Part shown: in pieces, positions 22,799-32,361 of the stretch | Layout of the letters: each line of letters starts with the position of its first letter | Numbering within the stretch: the stretch's first letter is position 1 | Source: Ichthyophthirius multifiliis | Taxonomy: Eukaryota; Ciliophora; Oligohymenophorea; Hymenostomatida | Length of the DNA: 35,204 nt | NCBI RefSeq assembly: GCF_000220395.1 | Contig: NW_004086238.1 | Location: 1 to 35,204 of the forward strand | Direction: 5' to 3' | Program-made: the position numbers and the translations under genes | Notes under the pieces: generated by a model | What the model was told of the DNA's origin: nothing | Databases searched by the model: none | What the model saw: only the letters and a program-made list of their open reading frames with translations

Positions 22799-23908
22799 TC
22801 AATCATATTTCAAGAATTACTACTTTTTTGCAACATTAAAAATTTAATAAGGTAATTTAATATAACTATTAGAATTAAGTGCAGAGTCAAAAATATTAAA
22901 ATTAACTTTTTCTAAATCAATTAAGAACTATTAGGCTTCTACTGCTTAAAGGAAAGCTCTAAAAGCTTACGGAGGTAGATCCTTTTAATATTTTTTAGAA
23001 TCATCAAGAGATTATTTCGCATAAGCAGCGACTTCTAAAATAACATCAAAAAGCTAGTCTTTTGGTTTCCCATTAATTCTATCCCAAAGATTTCTAACAG
23101 AAACATTATGTTTTCGATTAATTTCTTCAGGCATATAAAGTCTATATTTTCTTAAATTATAAGGAATTCTTTTTATATAATCAAGAATTCCTAAACATCT
23201 TCCAACACTTTGTGCACATTCAATAAGTTATTAATTATCTTTATAATCTATTCTGAGTAATTATAAATTCAAAAAAATCATATTTGTTCTAACTTATTCT
23301 GCTAAAAATGCCAATTATCCAATATCCATAATTCTTGGATTATCCGCTTCATATTTTCGTGCATTTATTAAATTTATAAGAATCCCTTTAGAAATTGGAT
23401 TATTTTTGCAAGTATCATGTAAACATATAGATAAAGGTTCCTACAAGGGCTTATTTTAAAATATCTAATTAATTGACTCTTCCCAAAAATCTAATTTGCC
23501 CATTATTAAACTATGTTCTTTTGTATTTTCAGGAATTCGCATTAATTCTATATTGTAAAAATTTATAGCGAAAAATGCATCTCTTAATTTTGAAGGATAA
23601 TAATTTGATACTACATATGAGTTCCAATCAAACTTTCGGATTTATTCTTTTACGTATTTCTTAGCATTTGGTAACTCATATATTGATCCTTCAATTTTAG
23701 GGCTATATTTCTATAATTTTTATTCCAACTCTTTTTATAATTTCTTGCTTTTCTCGATTTTTTCTTGATCTTAAAAATGCTAATCCATTAGTTTTCTTAA
23801 TTCTTATTCACTCATATTATCATTTTATTCATTTTTAGGATACTCAGATGTAAAAAATTTTAATGGTATATATTATTTGATAAATTTTTTTTTAATTAAT
23901 TTAAACAT
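22799..23908 (-). CDS. NDUFAF6-like mitochondrial complex I assembly factor (squalene/phytoene synthase fold)
   Basis: An intronless frame of 370 codons runs from ATG 23908-23906 to TGA 22801-22799. The basic, hydrophobic N-terminus (MFKLIKKKFIKQYIPLKFF) suits a mitochondrial targeting peptide. The rest follows NDUFAF6: YPSKLRDAFFAINFYNIEL, KLDFWEESINQIFQNKPLQE, QLAFLAEQVRTNMIFLNLQL, QSVGRCLGILDYIKRIPY, RLYMPEEINRKHNVS and FRAFLQAVEAQQFLI. The family adopts the trans-isoprenyl diphosphate synthase fold but lacks the paired DXXXD motifs of true squalene/phytoene synthases. I see none here, so an assembly role rather than prenyl condensation is expected. The length matches the human protein (~333) plus a longer N-terminus. 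It acts in the mitochondrial matrix during assembly of NADH:ubiquinone oxidoreductase. Confidence 0.88.
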
Positions 23909-23962
23909 TTTTTTATTTTTTTAAGATTTTTTTTTATATGTTAAAAATATTATTTTTTATTT

Positions 23963-23964
<2 letters not shown>

Positions 23965-24035
<71 letters not shown>
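23965..24035. repeat. TA dinucleotide microsatellite
   Basis: About 28 uninterrupted TA units (23965-24020), followed by a short interrupted TA tail to about 24035, lie between the NDUFAF6-like gene start and the stop of the N/Q-rich gene. It can extrude a cruciform and is likely to vary in length. Confidence 0.95.
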
Positions 24036-24131
24036 AATAAGTACTTTTAAAAGCTAATTAAAATATTTATATTTCAATTAAGTATTTTATAAAATTTTAT
24101 AAAAAATAATAAATAAATAATTAAATCAAAA

Positions 24132-24866
24132 TCAATTTTATAAATTTTTAAATCTTTTAAACTTTGTTTTTATATTTTAAATTTTTATTTTTTAAAAAGA
24201 TTTTTCAATTCCATTTCGATTTTAATTCTTTTATAACTTAGATGGATTTCCCCTTTTTCTTTTCTATATACTAGTTTGATCACCTAAATTATCTATTTTT
24301 TTATCATCAGTTTTTTTAATTTGAATATTTATATTTATATTTTCTTAAATAGTATTATTATTAGTTAAATCATTTGAATTATTCAAAATATTATTCATTA
24401 AAAGTCTTATTTTTTATTTTTTTTAGCTATTATCATAATATCCTATATCTGTCAAAAAATTAATAATTTAAGAATCTAATTTTATTTTCTACATTTCATT
24501 TTATTATTTTTGTGATACTTAATTTTCAATTTAAATTTTTTAATTGAATGATTAACTTCTCCTTTATACTTGAGTTTAAATAATATTACTATTTTCTAAG
24601 TAAGAATTTATTTTATTATTTTAACTATTTTATTATAAGTTTTCATATATTTATTAAGCATTTAAATTTTATTTTTGTAATAAATAGTTATCTCTTTACT
24701 AAAAATTAAATGTAAATTCGTCTTCTTAATAATGAGAATAAATTGCACTTGGATGTATTTTATAGCAAACAGTATTTGTTTTTTTGGGCAAACTTATTTT
24801 CTTTTTAGGAGACTCAGATTTTATAAATTTTGCTATTTTTGCTTTTTACATTCTAAAACTACTCAT
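24132..24866 (-). CDS. N/Q-rich hypothetical protein with AT-hook-like patch
   Basis: A single frame of 245 codons runs from ATG 24866-24864 to TGA 24134-24132 (244 residues). It is strongly N/Q-rich with a basic N-terminus (MSSFRMQKAKIAKFI, then PKKKISLPKKTN) and a short ordered-looking centre (LDSQIINFLTDIGYYDN). Near residue 220 the patch QKRKRGNPSKLQ resembles an AT-hook core (basic-G-x-P-x-K), which in other proteins binds the minor groove of AT-rich DNA. With no other domain this is only suggestive. Such prion-like N/Q-rich proteins are common in ciliates. Function unknown. Confidence 0.6.
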
Positions 24867-25763
24867 TTTTAATTATTTTATAAATTAGAATTTTAATATT
24901 TTAAATTTGAAAAAAATAATTATTATAAAATATAAATATAAGAAAAAATAAGAATTATATATATATGGTTTGTTTAAAAATATATATAAAAACTATTTTT
25001 TATGAATAAATAATAAATAATAATAAATCGGTTTTTTTAGTATTCATATTTATTTTTTTTATATTTTATAAGAATCTTAACTTATATTTTATAAATTAGA
25101 ATTTAAAATGCATTTTTATTCTTAACAAATTATTATATCGATTAAGTTTAAATAATTAAAAATATGGTTTAATATATAACAAATAAATTATTAATATAAT
25201 ATTAATTATAAGAAATAATTATTTAATAAATTTTTTAATTTTTAAATACAAATTATATTTTTTAGTTATATGAATAGAATTATATTTTTTATAATTTAAA
25301 TCATATATTAATTTATTAGAATGATAAATTTTTCAATTAATTTTAATATATCCAAATCAACAAAAAATTAAAATAAATAAATAATATAAATAAAATTAAC
25401 TTAAAATAAAATAAAATAACAAAGCATCAAAATAAATAAAAAAAAACAAAAACAACACAATATCAAAATAAAATATCATAACATCAAAATAAAATAACAT
25501 AACCATCAAAATAAAATAATATAATATAAGATATCATATAATCGAAATAAAATAAAATAACAATAAAAGTAAAAAAAATTAATATGTTTTTATTTAAAAT
25601 GTAATATTAAAATAAAATAAAAAATACATTTAGTTTAAATATTTTTTTTTTACGAATATTAATATTTTTTAAAAGCGACATAAAATATCTTATTTTTTAA
25701 ATGAATATATAAAAAAAAAATTCAAAAATTTAACAATAATAAATATCCTTACTAATACTTTAA
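24867..25763. other. Intergenic stretch with degenerate A-rich repeat
   Basis: Promoter side of the N/Q-rich gene and 3' flank of rps20. It holds the ATCAAAATAAAATA repeat described separately. No gene was supported. Confidence 0.5.
25405..25565. repeat. Degenerate tandem repeat of ATCAAAATAAAATA
   Basis: Four to five imperfect copies of ATCAAAATAAAATA occur at irregular ~22-35 nt spacing, often preceded by CATAAC or similar, and the last copy carries a C-to-G change (ATCGAAATAAAATA). The region lies just past the rps20 stop, on its 3' side. It may be simple-sequence expansion. A role in transcription end or chromatin would be speculation. Confidence 0.7.
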
Positions 25764-26126
25764 TCATTCATCAGATGTAATAGTTAATTCAATCTCAACA
25801 CCAGGATCAATCCTGAAATTGGTAATATTCTTTATATCTGAAACACAGCAAGTTAAATCAATAACCCTTTTATATATTCTCATTTCATATCTTTCCCAAG
25901 TTTTTGAACCTTCACCACATGGCGATTTTCTGACAGTATGTACTAAAATTTTAGTTGGCATTCTAACAGGTCCTTTAACTTCAACTTCTTCGATTTTTTT
26001 ACCTCTTGTTATAATTTCATTTGAGGCTTTTTCTACTGATTTTAAATTTTTGCATGTTAATGTAATTCTAGCCTTGGCTCTCTTAACATCTTCCTCTCCC
26101 TTTTTAGCTTCTTTAGTAGTATCCAT
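25764..26126 (-). CDS. rps20: Cytosolic 40S ribosomal protein S20 (uS10)
   Basis: An intronless 120-residue frame starts MDTTKEAKKGEEDVKRAKA and ends ELTITSDE with TGA at 25766-25764. The uS10 core is evident: ARITLTCKNLKSVEKASNEI, KGPVRMPTKILVHTVRKSP, GSKTWERYEMRIYKRVIDL and DIKNITNFRIDPGVEIELTI. Length matches eukaryotic RPS20 (~119). uS10 sits in the head of the small subunit near the mRNA path. This is the only gene here with no TAA/TAG glutamine codons, and its codons are richer in G and C than its neighbours, as expected for a highly expressed gene. The plus-strand frame 25819-26169 is a shadow. The leader just upstream of the ATG is almost pure A/T, A-rich in the sense strand. Confidence 0.98.
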   Translation of the reverse strand: MDTTKEAKKGEEDVKRAKARITLTCKNLKSVEKASNEIITRGKKIEEVEVKGPVRMPTKILVHTVRKSPCGEGSKTWERYEMRIYKRVIDLTCCVSDIKNITNFRIDPGVEIELTITSDE

Positions 26127-27400
26127 TTTTTTTATTTTATTTTTTTTCTTTTGTTTTTTTATTTTTTAATTAATTTATCCTTTAGAAAATTTAATCAATT
26201 TGTTTTTTATTTTAATATATAAATAAAGTAAAGTATAGTTAATATGTATTTACTTTGGTTCGTTCCCTCCCTAAATCTCTATTTTTGAATGCATTTCTTT
26301 AACATCTTACAATATTCATTTCACATATATATTCTTGTCTGAATTTTTTTTAAAATGCTTTTATGTATTTCCGCTATTTTTATTATAGTATTAAAAAGTG
26401 ATTATTATAAATATTTTATATAGAATATTTTTTATATTACTATTTTATTTTTATTTTTCTGTAATTTTTTTTAAAAATATAATCAAAAAAAACAACTATT
26501 ATCCATTTTTTCTCGCCCTTTTTTTTTAAAAAAAAAAATATACAAATATAATTCAAAAATTTAAATTTCTTTAAAATTAAGTCCAATTATTACAAAATTT
26601 TATACTAATATAATTTTACTTAAAACTTTATAATATTTTATTTGATTATATTCGGAATTATATAACTCCTAAATTTATATTGATTAAATCAACGAGACTC
26701 TATTAAACTTTAAATAACGCGTATTTTCTTTCAATTTAAACTATTATAATAAATCCAAAGGATTTAGCATAATGTCATAAAAATCTTATTTTCTAACTCT
26801 AAATTTTTTAATTAACTAATTGAATTAAATATTAAAAATTGTATAATTGAAAAAAGTTTAGGCCATATTTACTTTAGTTAAATACTTTACTATAATTTCA
26901 ATCAGTATTAACATATATTTTTATAAATTCTATAATTAATACATAAAATATTTTTATAAAAAAATTTAATTTTTTTAATAATTAAAAAATTAAAATAAAT
27001 ATTTATAATTTATAACAAACATTAATTTTTTGTTTTTTAAATATGCGATAAATTTTTTGTACAGCCAATCCCCTAAAGCTTCGCTTTCAAAAAAAATCAT
27101 TAACCTAATATTTCTCCTCTAAAAAATTAGAAAATCTAAATTTAAAAAATTTGGAGCCTAATTAGATTTTTTTTTAAAAAAGGATTCTATTTATTTACGA
27201 AAAAATAATTTGATGTTATAATTGAATATTTTTTATTTAGAAAAATATTTTATTGTATCTTATTTAAATATTATAATTATGCTTTTTTTTTTTTTTTTTA
27301 ATTCTTTGTTAATCTTTTTTAAATATTTACATTGATTTTACGTTATAAGTTTATACTTATTAAGCTTGCTTAATTTTTAAAATTAATTAATTTATATAAT
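26127..27400. other. Intergenic stretch upstream of rps20
   Basis: Holds the rps20 promoter region. A comparatively GC-rich patch at 26255-26285 reads, on the rps20 strand, as a purine tract with AGGGAGGG and could be a promoter element. Another small GC patch (tctcgccc) sits near 26512. Hairpins near 27060-27170 are listed separately. No gene was supported. Confidence 0.45.
27056..27172. other. Hairpin-forming segment ending in a T run
   Basis: The segment has a small hairpin AAAGC-TTC-GCTTT (about 27076-27088) and a longer inverted repeat, AAAATCTAA (27131-27139) with TTAGATTTT (27162-27170), followed by a run of T. GC content rises slightly. A structured RNA ending at a poly-T (polymerase III style) is possible on the plus strand, but I recognise no known RNA family. 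It may equally be chance in AT-rich DNA. Confidence 0.25.
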
Positions 27401-28757
27401 TCAATAATAAAATCTGCAATATTTAGTGAATAATATTTAATTATTAATATAAATATTAAACCTTATTTTATAATTTAATTATGTAAATACCTTATTTTAT
27501 TAACTGAAGCTTAAACTAAATTATATGTCTTTTTTAACTCTTTAATTCTCAAATTGTTTCTTATTTCCTATTATTTTATAATTTATTTTTGTAAATAAAT
27601 GCTAATACTTTAAATATCCTCTGAAGTCATTTAATTATTTTATCTTTCTATTTTTCTACATTTATTTTTATTCTAAATCTTTTCACGTAAATCAAATGAA
27701 AGATATAATTTAATAATTTCCTTACTCTTATAAATAACTACATTTTTTTTTGAGAACTTAATTATTATATTATTAATTTTTCTTATTTTTATTGCAATCA
27801 GTTTCTTAATTTTAATTTTCGGCACTTATTTTTTAGTTATTTGATTAGATACCTTATTCATTTTTAAAATGATTTATTTAAAGAGTTTAATGATTTTTAA
27901 TCATTATATAATGTTTTTTAATTAATCTATAATTATTTTGGCTTATTATCAAGTTTTATTATTTAATCCGCTTTCAAGAATTTTATTAATTTAATAAGCA
28001 AGCTAATTTGACGTTAAATAAACTCATTTAATTATTATATTAATACTAATTTTTTCACTTTAAATTTAAATAAACCTCACATTTTAATATTTACTCTCGA
28101 AATTTATTTGGATTTTTTCAATAAAAAAGAGCTGTTCCTATAATTATTTATGCAATAAGCACTCTAAAGTCCAAAAATCTATCATCTACTTTTATTAATT
28201 AAAAAGTTAACAAAAAATATATAAAATAATAAAATTTAGTAAATTTAATTACTTTTTACTTCCATTATTTTAAATGAATGTCTTTTTGTAATTCAATAAT
28301 CATCTATTTTTAAAACAATTTATTATTAAAAGTAGTTTTTTTTTTTTAATTAAAATAATATCAGGGATTTAATATCTCTAATATCTATCAAAGATTTAGT
28401 TTTAGTACAATAATTATAAACATTTACAATTTAAAATATAAAATCGAGAATTTAATTTGCTTCTAAACAATTATATGGCTTTTTATTTAAAAATTAAATT
28501 GATGAATCATTATGTTTTTTATATTTTTATGTAACACTTTCAAACTCCTTCTTATTTTTTTGAATATTTATTTTATTATTATTAAATTTAATGGCTTGTC
28601 TATTATTATTGTAATTTAATAATTGTTATATGAATTTCTTTGTAAAAATATTTATTTTCTTTTAATTATTTTTCTTTTAATGCTTGTACTTTTATACTAC
28701 TACTTCAATTCTATTTGAATATTTATTTATATACTATCTAATTTAAGTTAAGAACAT
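27401..28757 (-). CDS. K/N/Q-rich protein, six exons, one frame conflict
   Basis: Exons 28428-28757, 28253-28303, 28076-28188, 27726-28002, 27491-27655 and 27401-27413 (introns of 124, 64, 73, 70 and 77 nt) would give about 315 residues. Their sum is 949 nt, one base too many. The conflict is at 27861-27870, where the upstream frame meets TGA after NSLNKSFQK and the next coding-like sequence (GIQSNNQKISAENQNQETDC) is one base out. The run TTTTAAAAA there is a likely length error. Other recognisable pieces are KKEFESVTQKYKKHNDSSIQ, DFWTLECLLHKQLQEQLFFI and MTSEDIQSISIYLQKQIIKQ. No domain was recognised; it appears helical and possibly coiled-coil. Alternatively the protein ends at 27858 (212 residues) and the rest is separate. 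The last small exon is tentative. Confidence 0.45.
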
Positions 28758-28894
28758 AAACTGAAATCCAATAATTTAGATTCTTAACTTTTTGGGTTTA
28801 ATAAATTTTTTTGCATTTTTTATGTTTTTATTAAAAATAATATATTAATGAAGAATTTTTACATCTTATATGCTATTAAAATATATATAAATAT

Positions 28895-28949
<55 letters not shown>

Positions 28950-29691
28950 CTATTAAAATTTTATTAATTATTATAGATTTTTATATAAATATTTATTAGG
29001 GTAATTACTTTTTAAATTTTATATATTTAAATCAAATATATAGATTCGGTTATCATAAAAGCAAAAATTTGAAAAAATCATATAAAATATTGATATTAGG
29101 ATATAATGGGAGTGGATATTGGTTTATTTTTATGTATTTTTATTAGACTATTTATTTATTTGTATTTTCTTACATAAGTTGAAGTTGAAGTAAAAACAAC
29201 CTAAGTATTTTATAGTATCTTAAATAATATTATTTATTACATATTTATAATTAATTGTTATTCTTATTGCTTTAATTTTACTTTTTTGCTAAAATAAAAT
29301 TAATTAAATTAGTATAATAATTATAATATTTTATCAAAATTATTTTAGTTTTTTATAATTTTAAGTATACTTATTGTATTTTTATTATTATTTTTTAATG
29401 TATATGCTTTCAAATATCAGACATTTGTATTTGAATTAATTTTTTTTTATAATAACTTTTTTATTCAAAATTAAATAATTAATAATAAAATTCTTTAATT
29501 ATTTTTTATATTTTGTTTATTTTTATAAAGAAAATAATAATAAGTAAATTTATTTATTGAATTTTCGCTTGATTATTTTATTTTGATTAAAACTAAAAAG
29601 GACAAAAAAAATTATATAAAGAAAAAAAAGATAAATAAAAAAAAATATAAAATAAAAATATTAAAAAAATAAACAAAAAAAAAAAAAAAAA
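28758..29691. other. Intergenic stretch with TA repeat, upstream of rpl23
   Basis: Contains the TA microsatellite (28882-28944) and the rpl23 promoter region. A long TGA-free frame from ATG 29106 with hydrophobic stretches runs into rpl23 and is not called. The last ~70 nt before the rpl23 ATG are A-rich leader. Confidence 0.5.
28882..28944. repeat. Interrupted TA microsatellite
   Basis: TA repeats broken by two AAAT interruptions, with the longest pure block at about 28911-28944. Similar to the repeat at 23965. Confidence 0.9.
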
Positions 29692-30307
29692 ATGGCTGCT
29701 AATTAAAGAGGTTGATACTGATTAAATTAATATTTATTATAAATTATATAACATAACTTCGTATAGCATAATTATAATTAATAATAAAAAATAAAAAAGG
29801 TAGAGGTGGTTAAGTCGGAACAAAAGTAAAAGTATCTTTAGGTCTTCCTGTAGGTGCTGTCATGAATTGCGCTGACAATTCTGGAGCTAAAAATTTATAT
29901 ACAATTGCATGTTTTGGTATTAAAGGTCATTTAAGTAGACTCCCAAGTGCTTCTGTTGGAGATATGATTCTCTGTTCAGTAAAGAAAGGATCTCCCAAAT
30001 TAAGAAAGAAAGGTAAAAAATAGTAATTTAATAAAAAGATAATAATATAAAAATAGTACTTTAAGCTATTGTTATTAGATAAAGAAGACCCTGGAGAAGA
30101 AGAGATGGTGTATTTATTTATTTTGAAGGTATTTAAAACAAAAATATAATATTTAATATAAAAATAATATTTTTTTAAACAGATAATGCAGGTGTTATTG
30201 CTAACCCTAAAGGTGAAATGAAAGGTTCTTAAATCACAGGACCAGTTGCAAAAGAATGTGCTGATGTATGGCCCAAAGTTGCTTCTAATGCTGGCTCAGT
30301 TGTTTGA
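29692..30307 (+). CDS. rpl23: Cytosolic 60S ribosomal protein L23 (uL14)
   Basis: The 142-residue product has four exons: 29692-29710, 29800-30012, 30057-30128 and 30183-30307, with introns of 89, 44 and 54 nt; the total is 143 codons. uL14 sequence is unmistakable: [63 protein letters not shown] and the end [20 protein letters not shown]. uL14 lies at the subunit interface of the large subunit. The first exon codes only six residues plus one base. The leader is a long A tract running into the ATG. The first intron is unusually not pure A/T (it begins GTTGATACTG). Confidence 0.97.
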
Positions 30308-31212
30308 TTAAAGAATGTATTTAATGTTTTAGCATTTATAAATTTACATATAAGAATTTATTTGTTTTTTTATTATATAGATTTATATATGTTTCTTTAT
30401 GATTGGTTTTATTTAAATATTTTAACTTTTTTGCTTTTTTTCTTTATTTTATTATTTTAGGAGAGATATGTAAATCTCATTTTTTTTATTATTTATTTTT
30501 GCAAATTAATAACTTAATAGTTATATTAATTATTTTTATATTTTAAGATATCTTGTGTTTTACAATTTTCAATATTTTGAAATTATTTATAAAAATGATA
30601 TCAAAATATTTATATAAGTAATATCACAATGTTTGCAAAAACAAAATAAAATAAATATTTGAATTAAATAATATTAAATTCATATTTTAATAAATCAGCA
30701 TCATTTAAATATGATTCTATTTTAAATAAAATATCAGTTTTACAAATATTTTGATATTATCTATATATTATTATTTTTGTATACAATATATTTTATTCAA
30801 ATTGTATTGGTTAAATTGATTTATATTACTGAAAGATTTATACTTATTTAATTTTATATTTTTTTGTACGAATATAATATACACATGAATAAAATATTTG
30901 CATAATTAAAAGGTATTTTCTTTTAAATTTTTATTTTTATTTTTTAATTTTTATGAAAACAAAAAATATATATATTAATAAAATTAGGAAGAATTTTTAA
31001 TATTTGCTTTTTTTTAAAAAAAATTGTATTTTATTGTATATAATATTTAATACTTATTTTGCAAATTTCGAAATAAATATGTCATTATATAAAAAAAAAG
31101 TTTTAATAATCTTAAAAAAAAAAAAAAAAAATTTAAAAATTATTAAAAAAAATAATGTTTATATAAAATAAAATATTTATCCTTTAAATTATATTTTAGA
31201 TGTTAAAAATAT
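30308..31212. other. Convergent intergenic stretch between rpl23 and otubain
   Basis: Shared 3' flank of two convergent genes. It holds a 14-bp inverted repeat (ATATCAAAATATTT at 30598-30611 and its complement at 30744-30757) and long A and T runs, including a run of about 17 A near 31115. No gene was supported. Confidence 0.5.
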
Positions 31213-32174
31213 TCAATTTGTATAAGCAATATCATAATGACCTGGTCTATATAAAAGAGTAACAAAAACATCTTTCTCATCTATACCTTCAGGTAAAATA
31301 ATCATATTTGGTTCTGTATTGTTAGGGTTAGAATTAAGATAAATTATTTTTATAGGTACACAAAGATAATTAATTAAAGCCATCATAGGTATCTTTAATT
31401 TATATAAAAATTAAAATATAACGAAAATTAGAAAAAAAAAAATATATATATATATATATACTTAATCAGCCTCTTTATCTAAAGGATCTACTTCAGTTTA
31501 ACAAAATTAATGGATACTCACTCCATTTTCAATAAAGTTTTCGTATAAAATAGCGTTATTTTTTAAATAACCAGAAGTCATAAAGCGCAAGTACATGACT
31601 AAATAATCTGAAATTGATTTATCGTTAAACATATTTTATCTATATTTTTTTTTATAATAAAAATATTATTATTTTTTACAAATTATCTATACTGAAATCA
31701 TAGTTTATTATATTTGCCAATTATTCCATTATATTATCATAAAAATCTTCGAGGACAAATTCTTAATACTAAGCTTTTATTAAATCATCTTTTGATTATT
31801 TAATTATATTTTATATTTTTTAATGAAGATTTTTATCTTTATTCAAAACAATGTGCTCAAATATTTAAAATAAATATGATCTGTAAAAGCAACTTCCATC
31901 CCTTCTTACTCTTCTTATTTAAGGGTATTTAGTGTCCAAAGTCTTTATAAATAAATATTTTCTTTATTATTTTTTTTAAATACTTATATTTTATTAATAA
32001 ATGCTTAGTTATTTTCAAATTCAGTTTTTAATATATTTATGCTTTCTTTTTTTCCAATTAATGGATGATCTCCTTCTGCTTCTTTTTTTATTTAGTCCAA
32101 ATGCTTACTATATAAATCATAATCAATTGGTTATTGGTATTATTCTTAGTCGTTATTTTTTTTTATTCTTCCAT
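31213..32174 (-). CDS. Otubain-family deubiquitinase (peptidase C65), one frame conflict
   Basis: Four exons (31984-32174, 31680-31942, 31462-31639, 31213-31392) with introns of 41, 40 and 69 nt give 270 residues, almost the length of human OTUB1 (271). The catalytic Cys is Cys82 in RRVRRDGSCFYRSYLF. The family usually has DGNC, so Ser81 replaces Asn. The C-terminal motif TLLYRPGHYDIAY holds the catalytic His263 and Asp265. MYLRFMTSGYLKNN and FIENGVSIHQFCQTEVDPLDKEADQ also match otubains. These cysteine proteases cleave ubiquitin chains (OTUB1 prefers Lys48 links) and can block E2 enzymes. Exon 1 is one base short: the frame from the ATG fits only if the A9 run (32156-32164) is A10. Together with ubiquilin it makes two ubiquitin-pathway genes in the window, far apart. 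Confidence 0.9.
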
Positions 32175-32361
32175 TTTTATGATTTTTTTTTAAAAAAAAT
32201 TAAATTTTTTATTTTATGATTTATTAACTAATCTTGAAAAAAAAAAAAAATACAAATATAAATTAATATATATATTTTAAAAAATATTTTTAGAAAATAT
32301 AAATATATTGGAAAAACGTTAATATAATTATAATTTCAATAAAAATTAAGTAATAAGATAG

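Noticed and set aside
23965-24035. Long TA tract considered as replication origin or element boundary
   Set aside because: Simple TA repeats are common in such genomes and nothing else here supports an origin.
25819-26169. Plus-strand 116-codon frame
   Set aside because: Antisense shadow of rps20, which is unmistakable on the minus strand.
29080-29130. P-loop-like peptide (LILGYNGSG) upstream of rpl23
   Set aside because: Only one short match; no continuing GTPase motifs in any frame, so probably chance.
29106-29750. Long TGA-free plus-strand frame starting MGVDIGLFLCIF with several hydrophobic stretches
   Set aside because: It runs straight into rpl23 in another frame and has no natural end; hydrophobicity is what T-rich DNA gives by chance. 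It also includes the A-rich rpl23 leader as a poly-Lys tail.
30598-30757. 14-bp inverted repeat, considered as mobile-element ends
   Set aside because: No open frame or target duplication between the arms; inverted A/T 14-mers are expected by chance in DNA this AT-rich.
31311-31335. ttagggtta considered as telomere-like repeat
   Set aside because: A single copy inside the otubain coding sequence (SNPNNTE); ciliates of this group use G4T2 repeats, absent here.
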